NCBI GenBank assembly: GCA_943735955.1
Contig: OX030958.1
Span: 7,191,126 to 7,255,125, forward strand
Source of the DNA: Piscicola geometra
Lineage: Eukaryota; Annelida; Clitellata; Hirudinida; Piscicolidae
DNA length: 64,000 bases
Reading direction: 5' to 3'
The notes below the pieces were generated by a model, which did not search any database, was not told the origin of the DNA, and saw nothing but the letters and a program-made list of their open reading frames with translations. A program made the position numbers and the translations under genes. Every line of letters starts with the position of its first letter. Position 1 is the first letter of the stretch. Below are positions 32,756 through 50,513 of this stretch, one piece after another.

Positions 32756-33875
32756 TTTGAAAACTGTCTGAAATTAAAAAATATTTTACTCTAAATTTTG
32801 AGAACTACGCATTCAAATTTAGTTACTGACATATTTATAATCTTAAAAAAGCTTAGGCCCGCGACTTTCTGAGAAGGGGGTTGGTTACCTGGTCGGTGGG
32901 GTAGCCAGAATGACCAATATTGCCGAATACAGCGTCTTCGGACGAAATATCATTTATAAAATCGGGCCCAAGATGACCATACATAAAATCTATGATATGG
33001 TCAGTCGGTTGGGGGTGTTCTTTATTAACTTTGTATATCATTTAATTATTTTGAGAAATTAATAAAAATTTAAACTAAAAAATTAATGTGTCGCAAAAGC
33101 CTCGTTGGGTAGATTTAAATTCTAATATTTAATGGTTACGACTGATACGCATGTGAATTTAATTTCCTAGGAGTATCGTGTTATATATAGCGAGACGACC
33201 AGACTCTTGAAAGAGGAACTATGATTGAAAAATCCTCACGAACACCCCAATGCTTAGGCCTTTTGTGATTGGTTACCGCCCACAATACTACGCAGCGCTA
33301 GATTATCTTTTTTTTTAAATTGATTAAATGTGCAATATTTGAAAAATTAAAAGTTTTATTCAAAGAGATTTAATTTTGACTCACCAGTGTAAATAAAGTC
33401 AATATATATTTTAAAAGTAAAAAATGTGGATGTGTAATAAGGAATTTGAAATATTTACTAGTATCTGGTCAATTCGTGAATAGAACTATTATTTTAAAAA
33501 ATGAAATCATTTTAAAATACACTTTTATTATAAATTGCATTCATGAAATACTCTCTTTGAACATGAGAATCATAATTTTTTTATATAGCTATTTGAAAAC
33601 AATTTCATATTCAATTAATTTATATTGTCATTCAAATAGTTTTTTATAATGAATAGTTTAAAAAGTATTTCATCCCAACCCTATCACTACTGACGCAGAC
33701 AATAATTTTGAGTCTAGTTTGAAAAATACTGGTTTCTTCTCTAGTTTATATAAAAAAATATTTTAGTACAAAGTCACATATAAAATTTGAATCAGTTTCA
33801 TTGTTGCGATATTTGAAGCTTTTTTACTATATTTATAGTATTAAAATTTATAGGTCCATTTGAGGGTCCATTACA
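32756..33875. other. Divergent intergenic region, carrier to acidic ORF
   Basis: AT-rich. On minus, 32889-33041 is a 51-codon open stretch starting with ATG and ending at a good donor (CAG/GTAACC); its relation to the carrier is unclear. A less AT-rich patch lies at 33165-33310. The rest, up to 33875, shows no recognisable element. Confidence 0.5.
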
Positions 33876-34325
33876 ATGGCGGAAGCGAAGAAGGAAAACG
33901 CAGGTGACAAGAAACTTAAATGCGCCATAAAAAAGATCTTAGAAGTCCAAAAAAAGAGTGACGATGTAGCGAATAAGAATTCCTCAAACAACAATGTCGA
34001 AGAGTTTGCTTCACTAGGCGAATATTACTTGGAGAGTGATGAGGATTCCGAAGAAGACAGCCATACAGAGGAGGAAGACACCGCAGATGAGAGTGACGAA
34101 GAAGTGAGTGAAGGCAGAGTGGAAAAGACAAGTGATGGCAGTGATGATGACAATGACGACTCATCAAGTGAAGAAGAGGAAAGTGACTCGAGTAGTGATG
34201 AAGATGAGAAGGTAAATGCAGCGCTAAATGGCTTCAGCCTGGACGACTACGACTTCTACGAGGGCGAGGAGGGAGACGAGGGAGAGAAGGTCGTTGATGC
34301 GAGTGAAAAGACTTCCTCTCTTTAA
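33876..34325 (+). CDS. Small acidic Ser/Glu/Asp-rich protein, unknown family
   Basis: A 149-codon ORF. Residues 1-50 are basic and mixed (MAEAKKENAGDKKLKCAIKK), residues 50-115 are an acidic tract of Glu, Asp and Ser with many casein-kinase-2-like sites, and the end is SLDDYDFYEGEEGDEG. The initiator context is good (ACAATGG). Low-complexity acidic tails of this kind occur in nucleolar, chromatin and ribosome-biogenesis proteins, but I recognise no domain. Codons are not a simple trinucleotide repeat, which argues for a real gene. A splice acceptor-like TTTATAG lies just upstream, so this may be the last exon of a larger gene. Confidence 0.6.
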   Translation: MAEAKKENAGDKKLKCAIKKILEVQKKSDDVANKNSSNNNVEEFASLGEYYLESDEDSEEDSHTEEEDTADESDEEVSEGRVEKTSDGSDDDNDDSSSEEEESDSSSDEDEKVNAALNGFSLDDYDFYEGEEGDEGEKVVDASEKTSSL

Positions 34326-36206
34326 CCGTTAAAGTTTAACGTTGTTTCTTTTTGGAGCTATTCTGTATTACTGCAAAACAAACAAAACAAACCAAAAGAA
34401 TTTATTTTTGAATACTTATTTTCGACTACCTTTTTCATTTCTACTTATACATAGATATTTCTTTTTGATGAATTGACAAACACTCGTTGGGTCTACTGTT
34501 ATTGAACACGTCTGCTGGCAACACTGGTCTTCAAAGGGCGGGAGTAACGCCGCTCAACATTGCATGCACGTACAGCGTTGACACTCTTAAGCCCGAGTGA
34601 TTAGTAATGCAAAGTACCTAGGATATCATAAAACCATGCTGTGTGTGTGTATGTGTGTGTGCGTGTGTGTGTATGTGTGTGTTTGCGTGCGTGTGTGTGT
34701 GTGTTTGTATGTGTGTGTGCCATGTTTTCGAGAAAGTTACAATGAAAGAAGCCATTGCTGCGATAGAGATAAATCATCTAGTTGTACGAGGAGGAAGCGG
34801 TAAGAGATAGTGATGGGACGTTGCTAGGCCGCCGCTATGACGTAATGTGAGGTGGACATGAACCCTACTTGAACATATAATATATGATATATTCAGAACT
34901 GAAATTTGTATAGCGCCCTGTTGTTAAGAGGTGGTTAATGTATTTGTTATGGGTAGCTATCAATGATAAAGATGATGATGAAAATGTTACAAACCAATCA
35001 TAATTGAAGTAATTTTGTAGCAAAGTAGATTGGGGTTCAGATGTGGTCGAAGTGTACAAATAGATGTACGCTAGGTGAGTACAAATAGATGTACGCTAGG
35101 TGTGTACAAATAGATGTACGTCGAAAAGATGCACCAGATAAGTTGTAAAGGTTGGCAAACAGAAAGAGTGAGTAGCATTTAAATTTGTTTTATTTTAAAA
35201 TGGTCTAGTTAAATAATTTAGAGTAACTCAAATAGAAGAGCACACGCTCGACCGATCAAATATTTGAGAGGAAAGTTAATGTTTGAAATAAATTGCGAAA
35301 TGTTTATAATTCAAAAAAAGTTAATTAAAAATGGCTCGTAATAATGATTGTCAAAAAGCTTAATCCGAATTAATTAAACCAACCATTCAACCACATGAAA
35401 AAATACCGTCAAAACAATCGAAAAAAGTATCTTGCAATTAAAACAGTCATTTGAATCGTTAAATTTTGCAACAATTACTTGAATAGGAGTCGAAAAGGCT
35501 TAGAAATGAATATAATTGGTCATCTTCGGGATCGTGGTGATGATGGCAATGATACTAAAGATGAAAATGGTAATGATGCAAACGTTGATGATGATGAGAT
35601 TTTTGAGATAATAACTGAGATAGCAAACTCCATCACCAAATTTTGCACTGCTGAAAACATGAAAAGACAAAAAAGAAACGGGAGAGTGGCGATGATGATG
35701 ATGATGATGAGGATGATGAGTTAGCAAAGAATGATTAACCTACAACACAGGAGAAATAAAAAACAAACAATAAACAATAAATAGAACCAAAGAAACTTAA
35801 ATGGTGAAAACAAAAACAAAGAACGCGAAAAACAAAAAAAGTAAGAAAAGATGTTTAAAAAAAATAAAGTCATCAAAAAATATGCGCAGCAAGAAAGTAT
35901 GAAATTCTATACAGGAAGTTTCAAAAAAGAACTGATCAATTCTCAGTCCATGGAAACCAACACCATAGTAACTACCCTCACTACAACCCCCCCCCCATGA
36001 CAACTGTCACCATACCCATTGTCAATCCACACCCACACCAGTCTATCAATATTTCATAATGCCATACCTTTTAAATACGTCTATATATTTACACATGATT
36101 ACTATATCTATATTATATGTAAAGAATTGTATAGATTATTACTAAGTGTGTATACCATATGTATACCATATGTATCTATGCGTGTACGTGTTTGTGTGTG
36201 TCGATA
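34326..36206. other. Convergent intergenic region, acidic ORF to JNK
   Basis: Contains a (GT)n tract near 34635-34722, a three-copy tandem of about 28 bp at 35049-35121 and small GAT patches (35530-35715). No gene recognised. Confidence 0.6.
35049..35121. repeat. Three-copy tandem, about 28-bp unit
   Basis: GTACAAATAGATGTACGCTA plus GGTGA or GGTGT occurs three times in succession. Each copy embeds the near-palindrome GTACAAATAGATGTAC. Confidence 0.88.
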
Positions 36207-43771
<7,565 letters not shown>

Positions 43772-45334
43772 TTAGTGAGCGTCGACTTTGATTTTGAACG
43801 GGGGTGGAAAATGCAGGAAATTGTAGGAGCTTTGTGGAGGGTCGTTGTGGCAATGTGGCACTTTGATGGTTTCAAAATCGAACTTTTGAAGCATGTTGGC
43901 GAACATCAGAAAAATGGCTTTCATGCTCATGGAAGCAGCTGGACAGGCAGTCTCTTCTCTTTCGAAGCCAAAACTGAAGAGCTGCAAACAGCATTTGTTC
44001 TTGCAATCGCACATGAACCTTTCGGGACAGAACTCGTGTGGATTTCTCCAGACATTTTCGTCGACGTGGGCGGCATGGAAGTTGCAGACGACGATGGAAT
44101 TGGTGTGCACTTTGTGAGGACCCAGGTTGAAGCACTTGGTGGCAATGAAAGGCTGACTGAGTGGTTGGATGGTGCAGATTCTAGAGACTTCTTTGAGCGT
44201 GCATCTGATGTACTTGAGACGGGAGTAATCTTCGAGACCAACGGGTCTGCACTGGCCGACTAATTTGTCGATCTCGTTGTGGCACTTGTTCTGAACGCGA
44301 GGATGCTCGACCAGACAGTACAACGCCCACATCAGGTAACTGCTCAGTTGTCTGCTGCCCTTCATGAAAAACTCCACAATGGTGGTGTCCAGACCCAGTC
44401 TGGTCAGCACGCTGTCAGGCCTTCCCAGCGACAGTGCCTTCAGGTAAATGTCGATCGGGTCTCGATACTTCTTCTCGTCAAACGTCGACTTGTGGTTTTC
44501 GACTTCTGCACTGATGAAGTCGACGAACTTTCTGAGGTTTTCCTTCATCACTTCAGTACTTTCTTTCAGTTTATCACGAGCAGAGATGTTCTCCGACTCA
44601 CCTATTTCCGATGTGGCCATTAGACACTTCTCATGTAGATCTGGCATTTGGAACATGTTGAAACAACCTAAATGTGTTTCAACCATCTCAACCAAAGCCT
44701 TTAGTCGCTTGCTTTTATACTTGAACCTGCAACCGAGGATGAGGAGACTGATGACGTTGGTGCTGGCCAGACTGACCAAATGGAGGGGACAGAAGGTCCT
44801 GTTCGACTGCTCCTCACATCGCAACACCTCCAGCAGCTTGCCCACCTCCACCATCACGTTCTTGCTCAAATTGCGCTCTTCGACGTTGTACGCCCTGATC
44901 GTCTTCAAGCACTCTTCACGCATTCGCTGCTCGTCGCCTGCCAGCGCATCTCCGATCTGCATCTCTCGGTGGATCTCTTTTAGCAGACTCGCTACGTCGA
45001 GTCGTCTCTGAAGCACACTCACCTCCCTGGCGAGTCCCACCAACGTGATCATCTCCTTCGAAGTGACCACAATCACTTCCCCCACCGAAGCCTCCACGCG
45101 GTACAATTCCCTTCCTCCAGCCAACTCCATCAGCGTGTCGAGGATCGCCTTCTTTCGGTTCAGCTTCATCGGCTTGGTGTTGTTCGCCGACAAGTTCTCT
45201 TCTTCACAAAGATCTTCTTCAACTTGCTTTTCCTTCGTGTTGGTGACTTTCTTGATGAGCCACCACAATGCAAAAGCACTGCCGGTCAGCAAGAGGAAGG
45301 AGGAGAGGCCTGTTTGCTTGCCCTCACTCATCAT
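43772..45334 (-). CDS. Intronless cytochrome P450-like protein with altered active-site motifs
   Basis: A 520-residue single-exon ORF with a P450 layout. An N-terminal hydrophobic anchor (FLLLTGSAFALWWLI) is followed by a variable region without the usual Pro-rich hinge, then clan-2-like C-terminal segments: WALYCLVEHPRVQNKCHNEI, KEVSR (ExxR at about Glu382/Arg385), FCPERF and MLQKFDFE. The haem loop reads FSFGFEREETACPA near residue 453-466: the Cys ligand is kept (about Cys464), but three residues are inserted between the FxxG part and the Cys, and the Gly after Cys-x is Ala. The I-helix oxygen-activation motif is KGSRQLSS instead of AGxxTT. The full-length ORF argues against simple decay. 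It may be a divergent enzyme or a pseudoenzyme. It is intronless next to intron-rich JNK, so a retrocopy origin is possible. Confidence 0.8.
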   Translation of the reverse strand: MMSEGKQTGLSSFLLLTGSAFALWWLIKKVTNTKEKQVEEDLCEEENLSANNTKPMKLNRKKAILDTLMELAGGRELYRVEASVGEVIVVTSKEMITLVGLAREVSVLQRRLDVASLLKEIHREMQIGDALAGDEQRMREECLKTIRAYNVEERNLSKNVMVEVGKLLEVLRCEEQSNRTFCPLHLVSLASTNVISLLILGCRFKYKSKRLKALVEMVETHLGCFNMFQMPDLHEKCLMATSEIGESENISARDKLKESTEVMKENLRKFVDFISAEVENHKSTFDEKKYRDPIDIYLKALSLGRPDSVLTRLGLDTTIVEFFMKGSRQLSSYLMWALYCLVEHPRVQNKCHNEIDKLVGQCRPVGLEDYSRLKYIRCTLKEVSRICTIQPLSQPFIATKCFNLGPHKVHTNSIVVCNFHAAHVDENVWRNPHEFCPERFMCDCKNKCCLQLFSFGFEREETACPAASMSMKAIFLMFANMLQKFDFETIKVPHCHNDPPQSSYNFLHFPPPFKIKVDAH

Positions 45335-46226
45335 CCTTGTGTCGATTCTATCGATTCTTAAAACTCCTTAAAAAATTAGACTTTGTTTTATCATTTACTC
45401 CGAATTGTAAAATATTTCAATAGTTTTCTAAATAGAAATAATATGAAAATACTATTTTACCATTTTTTAAATTCAAAAATACCGTTTTCTTGTTTGTTAT
45501 GACACCGCATTTGACAGTATTTACAGTTTTTCGAGCGCAATATTTACTATTTTATGTCATTAACAAGTATATTTAACTTTTATATCTAAAAAATAAATGT
45601 TTAAAATGGTTTGTTAACGAGTGAGAGCTTCATAAATGTGTGGGATGTTACCTGTTGTAAGCGTTCACGCTTGAGTGAACATTAAGTATTCTGGCTAACT
45701 GAATAGGCGCTCTTATATATATACAATAAATGAAAATGGAAAATAATAAAATATAAGAAGAATAAAATAAAAGTTTAATTAAAACTTTAAAGATAAAATC
45801 TTAAATAAATAACAATACCACATGTTTGACTCTTAAATCTTACTGACTGAAGCATATTTGATCAATTAGTCTATGCGCCGTTATTTTTGTCGCTTTTGAA
45901 AGCAAAAACATTCGTTTGAAAAAGTAAAAATATTTCATTTTAACTGGCTAGTCACAAGAGCTCCAAGTTAGTTCGTTCTTTGGATCGACTATTTTTCTCT
46001 TTAACAATAAAACCTAACTGGTATTCACACGGAAAAAGAGTAAAAATAAAATAGAGACATAGTAAAAACAAATTAGAGAAAAGTGGTTGATTAAGTTACA
46101 GAGTTGTAAAAAGAATAACACAAAGATTAAACCTCTTAATTTCTAAAAAAATGAATTATTCCATTTCCACAATAATTCCAATTCGATCGTTATAAACATT
46201 TCTGAACTTGCTTCCAGGCCGGCAGG
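45335..46226. other. Divergent intergenic region, P450-like to four-pass gene
   Basis: AT-rich, 892 bp, no repeat array or RNA gene recognised. Likely holds both promoters. Confidence 0.5.
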
Positions 46227-47471
46227 ATGAGCAACATTTTGAACCTGGAAAGGTATCGAGGAGTGAAGCTGTTGTCCTCATGCGCTGACGTCATCCACTC
46301 CCATTCGGCGTGAGATGGATGGATGGAGGAGTGAATGGATGAAGGAATGGATGAGTGGATGGATGCATGAGTGAATAGGTGGATGAATGGATGAGACATG
46401 GAGATGAGTTCGATGGATGAATGAAAGGATTGGAAGAAGAAGTAAATGACTGAATTGATTGAAAAAAATTTGGAATTTCACTAATTAATAATTAATCTCC
46501 CCCTTTCCAACCATCCCAAACCGTTTCAATTCTTTTTCCCACCACCTCTCTCACTCTCCCCTCACCATTCCTCCCACAGCACCATCTCATACCCTTCCTT
46601 TCACCATCTCTTCCCCTCCCTTTCGCCATCTCTTCCCCCTCTTTCTCACCATCTCCTCCCCCTCTTTCTCACCATCTCTTCCCACTTTCACCTTCTTTTT
46701 CACCCCCCCCCCCCCATCTCACCACCCTCCCACAGCACAGCCAGTCTGGTGACGGGAACTCTGATGGTGTTGTTCGGCGTCTTCTCCTTTTCTCTGGGCA
46801 TCGCAGCCATTTGCGTGTCTGCCTCCGTTTCGTACATCGGATATGGCATCTGGTGTGGAATATGGGTGGGTGGGTGGTGGTTTGTTGGGTGGTTGAATAG
46901 GGCAGGTGGGTGGTGGTTTGTGGGCTGTTGGGTGGGTTGTTGAATGATAAGCTATTTAAAATAATAATTATCTTTATATTTGTAAATTTGTTTTTGTAAA
47001 TATATTTTCATCTTCCAATTCGAAACACGTGACAGTTCGTGATCACTGGCATCACCTTCATGTGCACCATCTGCTCCAGGAACGCCTGTCTTGTGAGTCG
47101 TTGAACCCTTTATTCGTCCAATCTTGAAGATGTTTTTCAAAATTAACTTTTCAAATTTTTGTTTAATTGATCATTGTAATAGCCTATTAACGGTTATAAA
47201 ATCATTTTTATAGCACTAATTTTATTGAAATGCATCCATGAATTCACCACATATTAATTAACCAGCCCTAAATCGTTCACCACGCATTAATGCATGCACC
47301 CATGCATGCACCAATGCAGATCACGACCATGCTGGTGTTCGGCTTGATGTCCTTCTTCCTGTCTGTCGTCCAGTTCTCCCTCGGCATTCTGGCGACCAGG
47401 GTGGTATTCTTGAAGTGAACAATTACTCGAAGATGTCATCATCTTTGTTCCATCTCATCATTATCATCATT

Positions 47472-47535
<64 letters not shown>

Positions 47536-48339
47536 GCATCATCATCATCATCATCATCATCATCATTTTTTCCCCCATCTCATAATCATCACCATCCCGC
47601 CCAGGTTGACGGCGACAGAAAGAGTTTCGGACTTACTTGGGGCATCGGGGGAATGACGTATGACATCTTCAACTCCAGAAACATCTTCTCGGGACAGTAC
47701 TGCACAGGCCAAACATATTTCAACTTCGTTAGAAAATCATCCTTAATTTATGTTTTAAACTTTGATTTACATGTTTATCTGGTTTTAGGATTTTTCTTTA
47801 ATGAAATACAATGACGAATATTATGTTACAAAGACGAATGAGTTTAATATATTTGTTAATAAAATAGAGTATAACAAAATTTTTCAACGTAAACAATCCA
47901 CCTTCTCCAGGAAAACGCCTGGGGTCCGGTGAACATTCTGCTGCTGATCTGCGCCTTCATCGTCATGGTGTGCAGTTTGGTCGGGGTGGTCGCTGCAGCC
48001 AACTCGCTCTTCTGTGGCGTCAGGAGATTCAAGGTTCGTCTCTCTTGCTTTGCGGCCCTTTTTGTGGAATTTAATTGCTTTAAAAATTATTTTTGTCTAG
48101 ATAGAAAAATCTAGTCAAACCTTGAAAACGCTTAAAAAATTCACTTTCTTTAATGTTAATTACTTCGTTGCAGGATTACAACGAATCGGTGCAAAGAGGT
48201 GATGCCGTTTTTTTATAAATATCAATTCCGAAATTATAAATGAAAACTTTCAACTTTTCTTAAATATTCTGCAGGCTACATGAATTCAGCTTACGATGGT
48301 CACTCCCTTGCCCCTCCTATGTACAAGATCCGTGAATGA
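46227..48339 (+). CDS. CD20/MS4A-like four-pass membrane protein
   Basis: Exons 46227-46252, 46736-46865, 47036-47092, 47320-47400, 47605-47727, 47911-48033, 48174-48198 and 48275-48339 join in frame to 209 residues. Four hydrophobic segments are visible: TLMVLFGVFSFSLGIAAICV, FVITGITFMCTICS, TTMLVFGLMSFFLSVVQFSL and NILLLICAFIVMVCSLVGVV. Between the third and fourth is a 40-residue loop with one Cys (SGQYCTGQTYFN). Short tails are cytoplasmic, and the end is Tyr-rich (PPMYKIRE). The spacing, and IWCGIWFVITG between helices 1 and 2, resemble the CD20/MS4A family (vertebrate PLWGGIMYIISG), but identity is low and the assignment is by architecture. The first exon encodes only MSNILNLE plus two bases; it was chosen because it is the only ATG giving the right phase with an AAG/GTATCG donor. 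Confidence 0.7.
47452..47568. repeat. (CAT)n trinucleotide repeat
   Basis: About 35 CAT/ATC units with one CAG interruption. It forms the upstream tract of the acceptor for the exon at 47605. Confidence 0.97.
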
Positions 48340-48901
48340 GTGGAAGATGCTGGTGGTTGTCTTAGAGAGATATAAACTGCGCGTTTTGAAGCTTTGATAT
48401 TATTTATATGAAATTATAATATTCGAAAAGCTAAAACATGAGAATAGTGGGAGTTTTTAATGAGACTTTCATTTTTACATTATTGAGTAGCTCGATTTTT
48501 CAATAGTTTGTACAAAAAATGTAACTTAAATTAACAGAATTGTATACTTTTAATACCTTTCAACATTTTTTATTATATATAAATTATTTTATTAATAGTT
48601 ATATTTCAATTTTCTTTATAGTATTCTATAGTCGCATGATCGATTCCTTGAATTATTAACCATCATGAATTCTTACCTGATGCTGGCGTAGATTAATGCA
48701 ATCGCATACTTATAACGCGAGCGCCAATGTTTCATTGCATGCATCAAATTACTAAGAAGTTCTTAGTTGATCTTAGGTTGAAATTTGCTAAAGATAGTTG
48801 TAATGTTTTTATTGAAATTTTGAAATTGGAAAAAAATTAATAGATCTACTTGTTTCAATTTACTAATAAGTTTAAATTATTGGTGATTTTGAAGATCAAA
48901 A
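48340..48901. other. Tandem intergenic region
   Basis: 562 bp of AT-rich DNA between the four-pass gene and the coiled-coil gene on the same strand. No feature recognised. Confidence 0.5.
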
Positions 48902-50185
48902 ATGATAGGAGACCGATATTTCCGGAAAGAATCCTTGAAGAAATGCTCAGTTTCCCTCAAGAAAGAGCAGGATATCTTGAACGACAAACTAAAAACGCTT
49001 GAAATGCAAGCGAATTTTGAGTCTAAGCAGATAAGCATCGAAATGAAAAAACTTACAAGAAAGTTGAGACGCCTTGAAACGGTTGAAGAGGGTTTTAAAG
49101 CAAGAAAAGAGGCGAGAGAAAAATATAAAACTTTCTCGAACTATGAATCTGCACAAGATGACACAACTCCAAATCTTTTAGAGCAAACGACTGCCGAGAT
49201 TGAAAAGAAGCTTCGAATATCCATCAGAAAAACTCTGAATGAGGCTCAAGAAATGGGAAACAACATTGCCAATCCATGTTTTGGAGCGAAAAATGCTGAG
49301 TTTGAAGAGCTTTACGGATGGAATAAGGTAGATTTCAATCGGAAGGAAATGGAGAAAATAGTGAAAAAGATGCACAATTACTCTCCGTTTGTTAAAATCT
49401 TTTGTGACGTTGCTTTTGAGAAGTTTGAAAAAAGTCTAAGCCGAAAAAGGCGTTTAAGGAAAAAAGAAATCAGTCACACGAAAACTTTTTCGAGGGAAAA
49501 GAAAAGCGTCAACTCAAAACATGAAGTTGAGAAAATTGAGAAGAAAGAAGACAATAATGTTTCAAAAGAAAATGATTTAAAAGACGAATCGGGTATGGGT
49601 GAAGAAGATGAAAAAGAAGTGATCTCAGCACTGAACGAGGAGTTCTCTGCACTGATGGGAGATGATGAGGTGATTGAGGGGAAGACAAGACTGAAGAGGA
49701 GCATCAGTGCCTTCAGCTTCCTGCCCAGGAACACGCAAGTCCTCTTCAAGCTGCACGAGATCGTCTCCAGAACCTTGCCTTCTCTCCCGAACAACATCGA
49801 CTTGAGTGAGTCTTCCAACCATTTTTCCAATTTAAGATTTATTAAATTTTTTTCATTCTTTCATCGATTTAAATTCAGTCTAATGAATGTTAACGACTCA
49901 GAGCAAATAGCGATAGAGTGGGCACACTGCAGAGACTCGTTACTCTGGCAAAAGATGAAGCCCTCCAAATGCTGCAAACTTCCTGCGGGAAACATTCTCA
50001 CTCACAAGTACCAGGCCTGCAAGCATGAGGATGAGAGGCATGAGAAGGTCAAGAGGAGTTTCAGCAAGGCGAAGAGTGCCAACGCGGAGATGGAGATGCA
50101 GAATGACGACCACTCCACAAAAGCACTCGTGGACTGGAGTGAGCTGCAGTTCTGTAGGTACCTCAGAGCCAACACGGCACTCTGA
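48902..50185 (+). CDS. Coiled-coil Lys/Glu-rich protein of unknown family
   Basis: A 427-codon reading frame. Residues about 8-75 form a heptad-like Lys/Glu/Leu coiled coil (KKEQDILNDKLKTLEMQ). A basic patch KSLSRKRRLRKKE (about 180-192) could be a nuclear localisation signal, followed by an acidic zone and a globular-looking C-terminus (LFKLHEIVSRTLPSLP, WAHCRDSLLWQKM, WSELQFCRYLRA). A strong donor (GTGAGT at 49806) and an in-phase acceptor ending at 49901 would remove a hydrophobic, low-quality 32-codon stretch as a 96-bp intron, giving 395 residues; both versions are open. An AATAAA sits at 50290-50295. Convergent with WDR33, 328 bp apart. I recognise no domain and assign no function. Confidence 0.7.
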   Translation: MIGDRYFRKESLKKCSVSLKKEQDILNDKLKTLEMQANFESKQISIEMKKLTRKLRRLETVEEGFKARKEAREKYKTFSNYESAQDDTTPNLLEQTTAEIEKKLRISIRKTLNEAQEMGNNIANPCFGAKNAEFEELYGWNKVDFNRKEMEKIVKKMHNYSPFVKIFCDVAFEKFEKSLSRKRRLRKKEISHTKTFSREKKSVNSKHEVEKIEKKEDNNVSKENDLKDESGMGEEDEKEVISALNEEFSALMGDDEVIEGKTRLKRSISAFSFLPRNTQVLFKLHEIVSRTLPSLPNNIDLSESSNHFSNLRFIKFFSFFHRFKFSLMNVNDSEQIAIEWAHCRDSLLWQKMKPSKCCKLPAGNILTHKYQACKHEDERHEKVKRSFSKAKSANAEMEMQNDDHSTKALVDWSELQFCRYLRANTAL

Positions 50186-50513
50186 AGTATCGATCTTTTT
50201 TTTAGCTTTCGAAAAACTCTAATTTATTTTACGACATTGTTACAACCTGTTATATAGCATTGCTAAGGCAATTAAAGCAAGTTTGTATAAATAAATATTG
50301 AATACTTTGTTTTATGTATCCACATTTGAAACACAAAATTTATATTTAATTAATACGAAATTCTAAGATTTCACACAAACTCCATTATAAATTACAAAAC
50401 CCTTCAGAAATAATTTAGCATGCATAACCTTTTAGAAGATTTATTTAATATATGTATGAGAAAAATAAATAAACAGTTTAAAATAAGGAAACAGTTAACT
50501 AGAGACGGTACAA
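50186..50513. other. Convergent 3' region, coiled-coil gene / WDR33
   Basis: Contains AATAAA on plus at 50290-50295 and its complement at 50440-50445 for WDR33, about 70 bp past its stop. Otherwise AT-rich with no further feature. Confidence 0.65.

Noticed and set aside
32889..33041. Upstream open stretch as an N-terminal extension of the carrier
   Set aside because: Joined to the nearest acceptor it puts the carrier out of frame and meets a stop; it also lacks EF-hand Asp patterns. Kept only as an orphan exon or uORF candidate.
49806..49878. Alternative 73-bp intron in the coiled-coil gene using the first acceptor
   Set aside because: Splicing there creates an immediate TAA; only the acceptor ending at 49901 keeps the frame.
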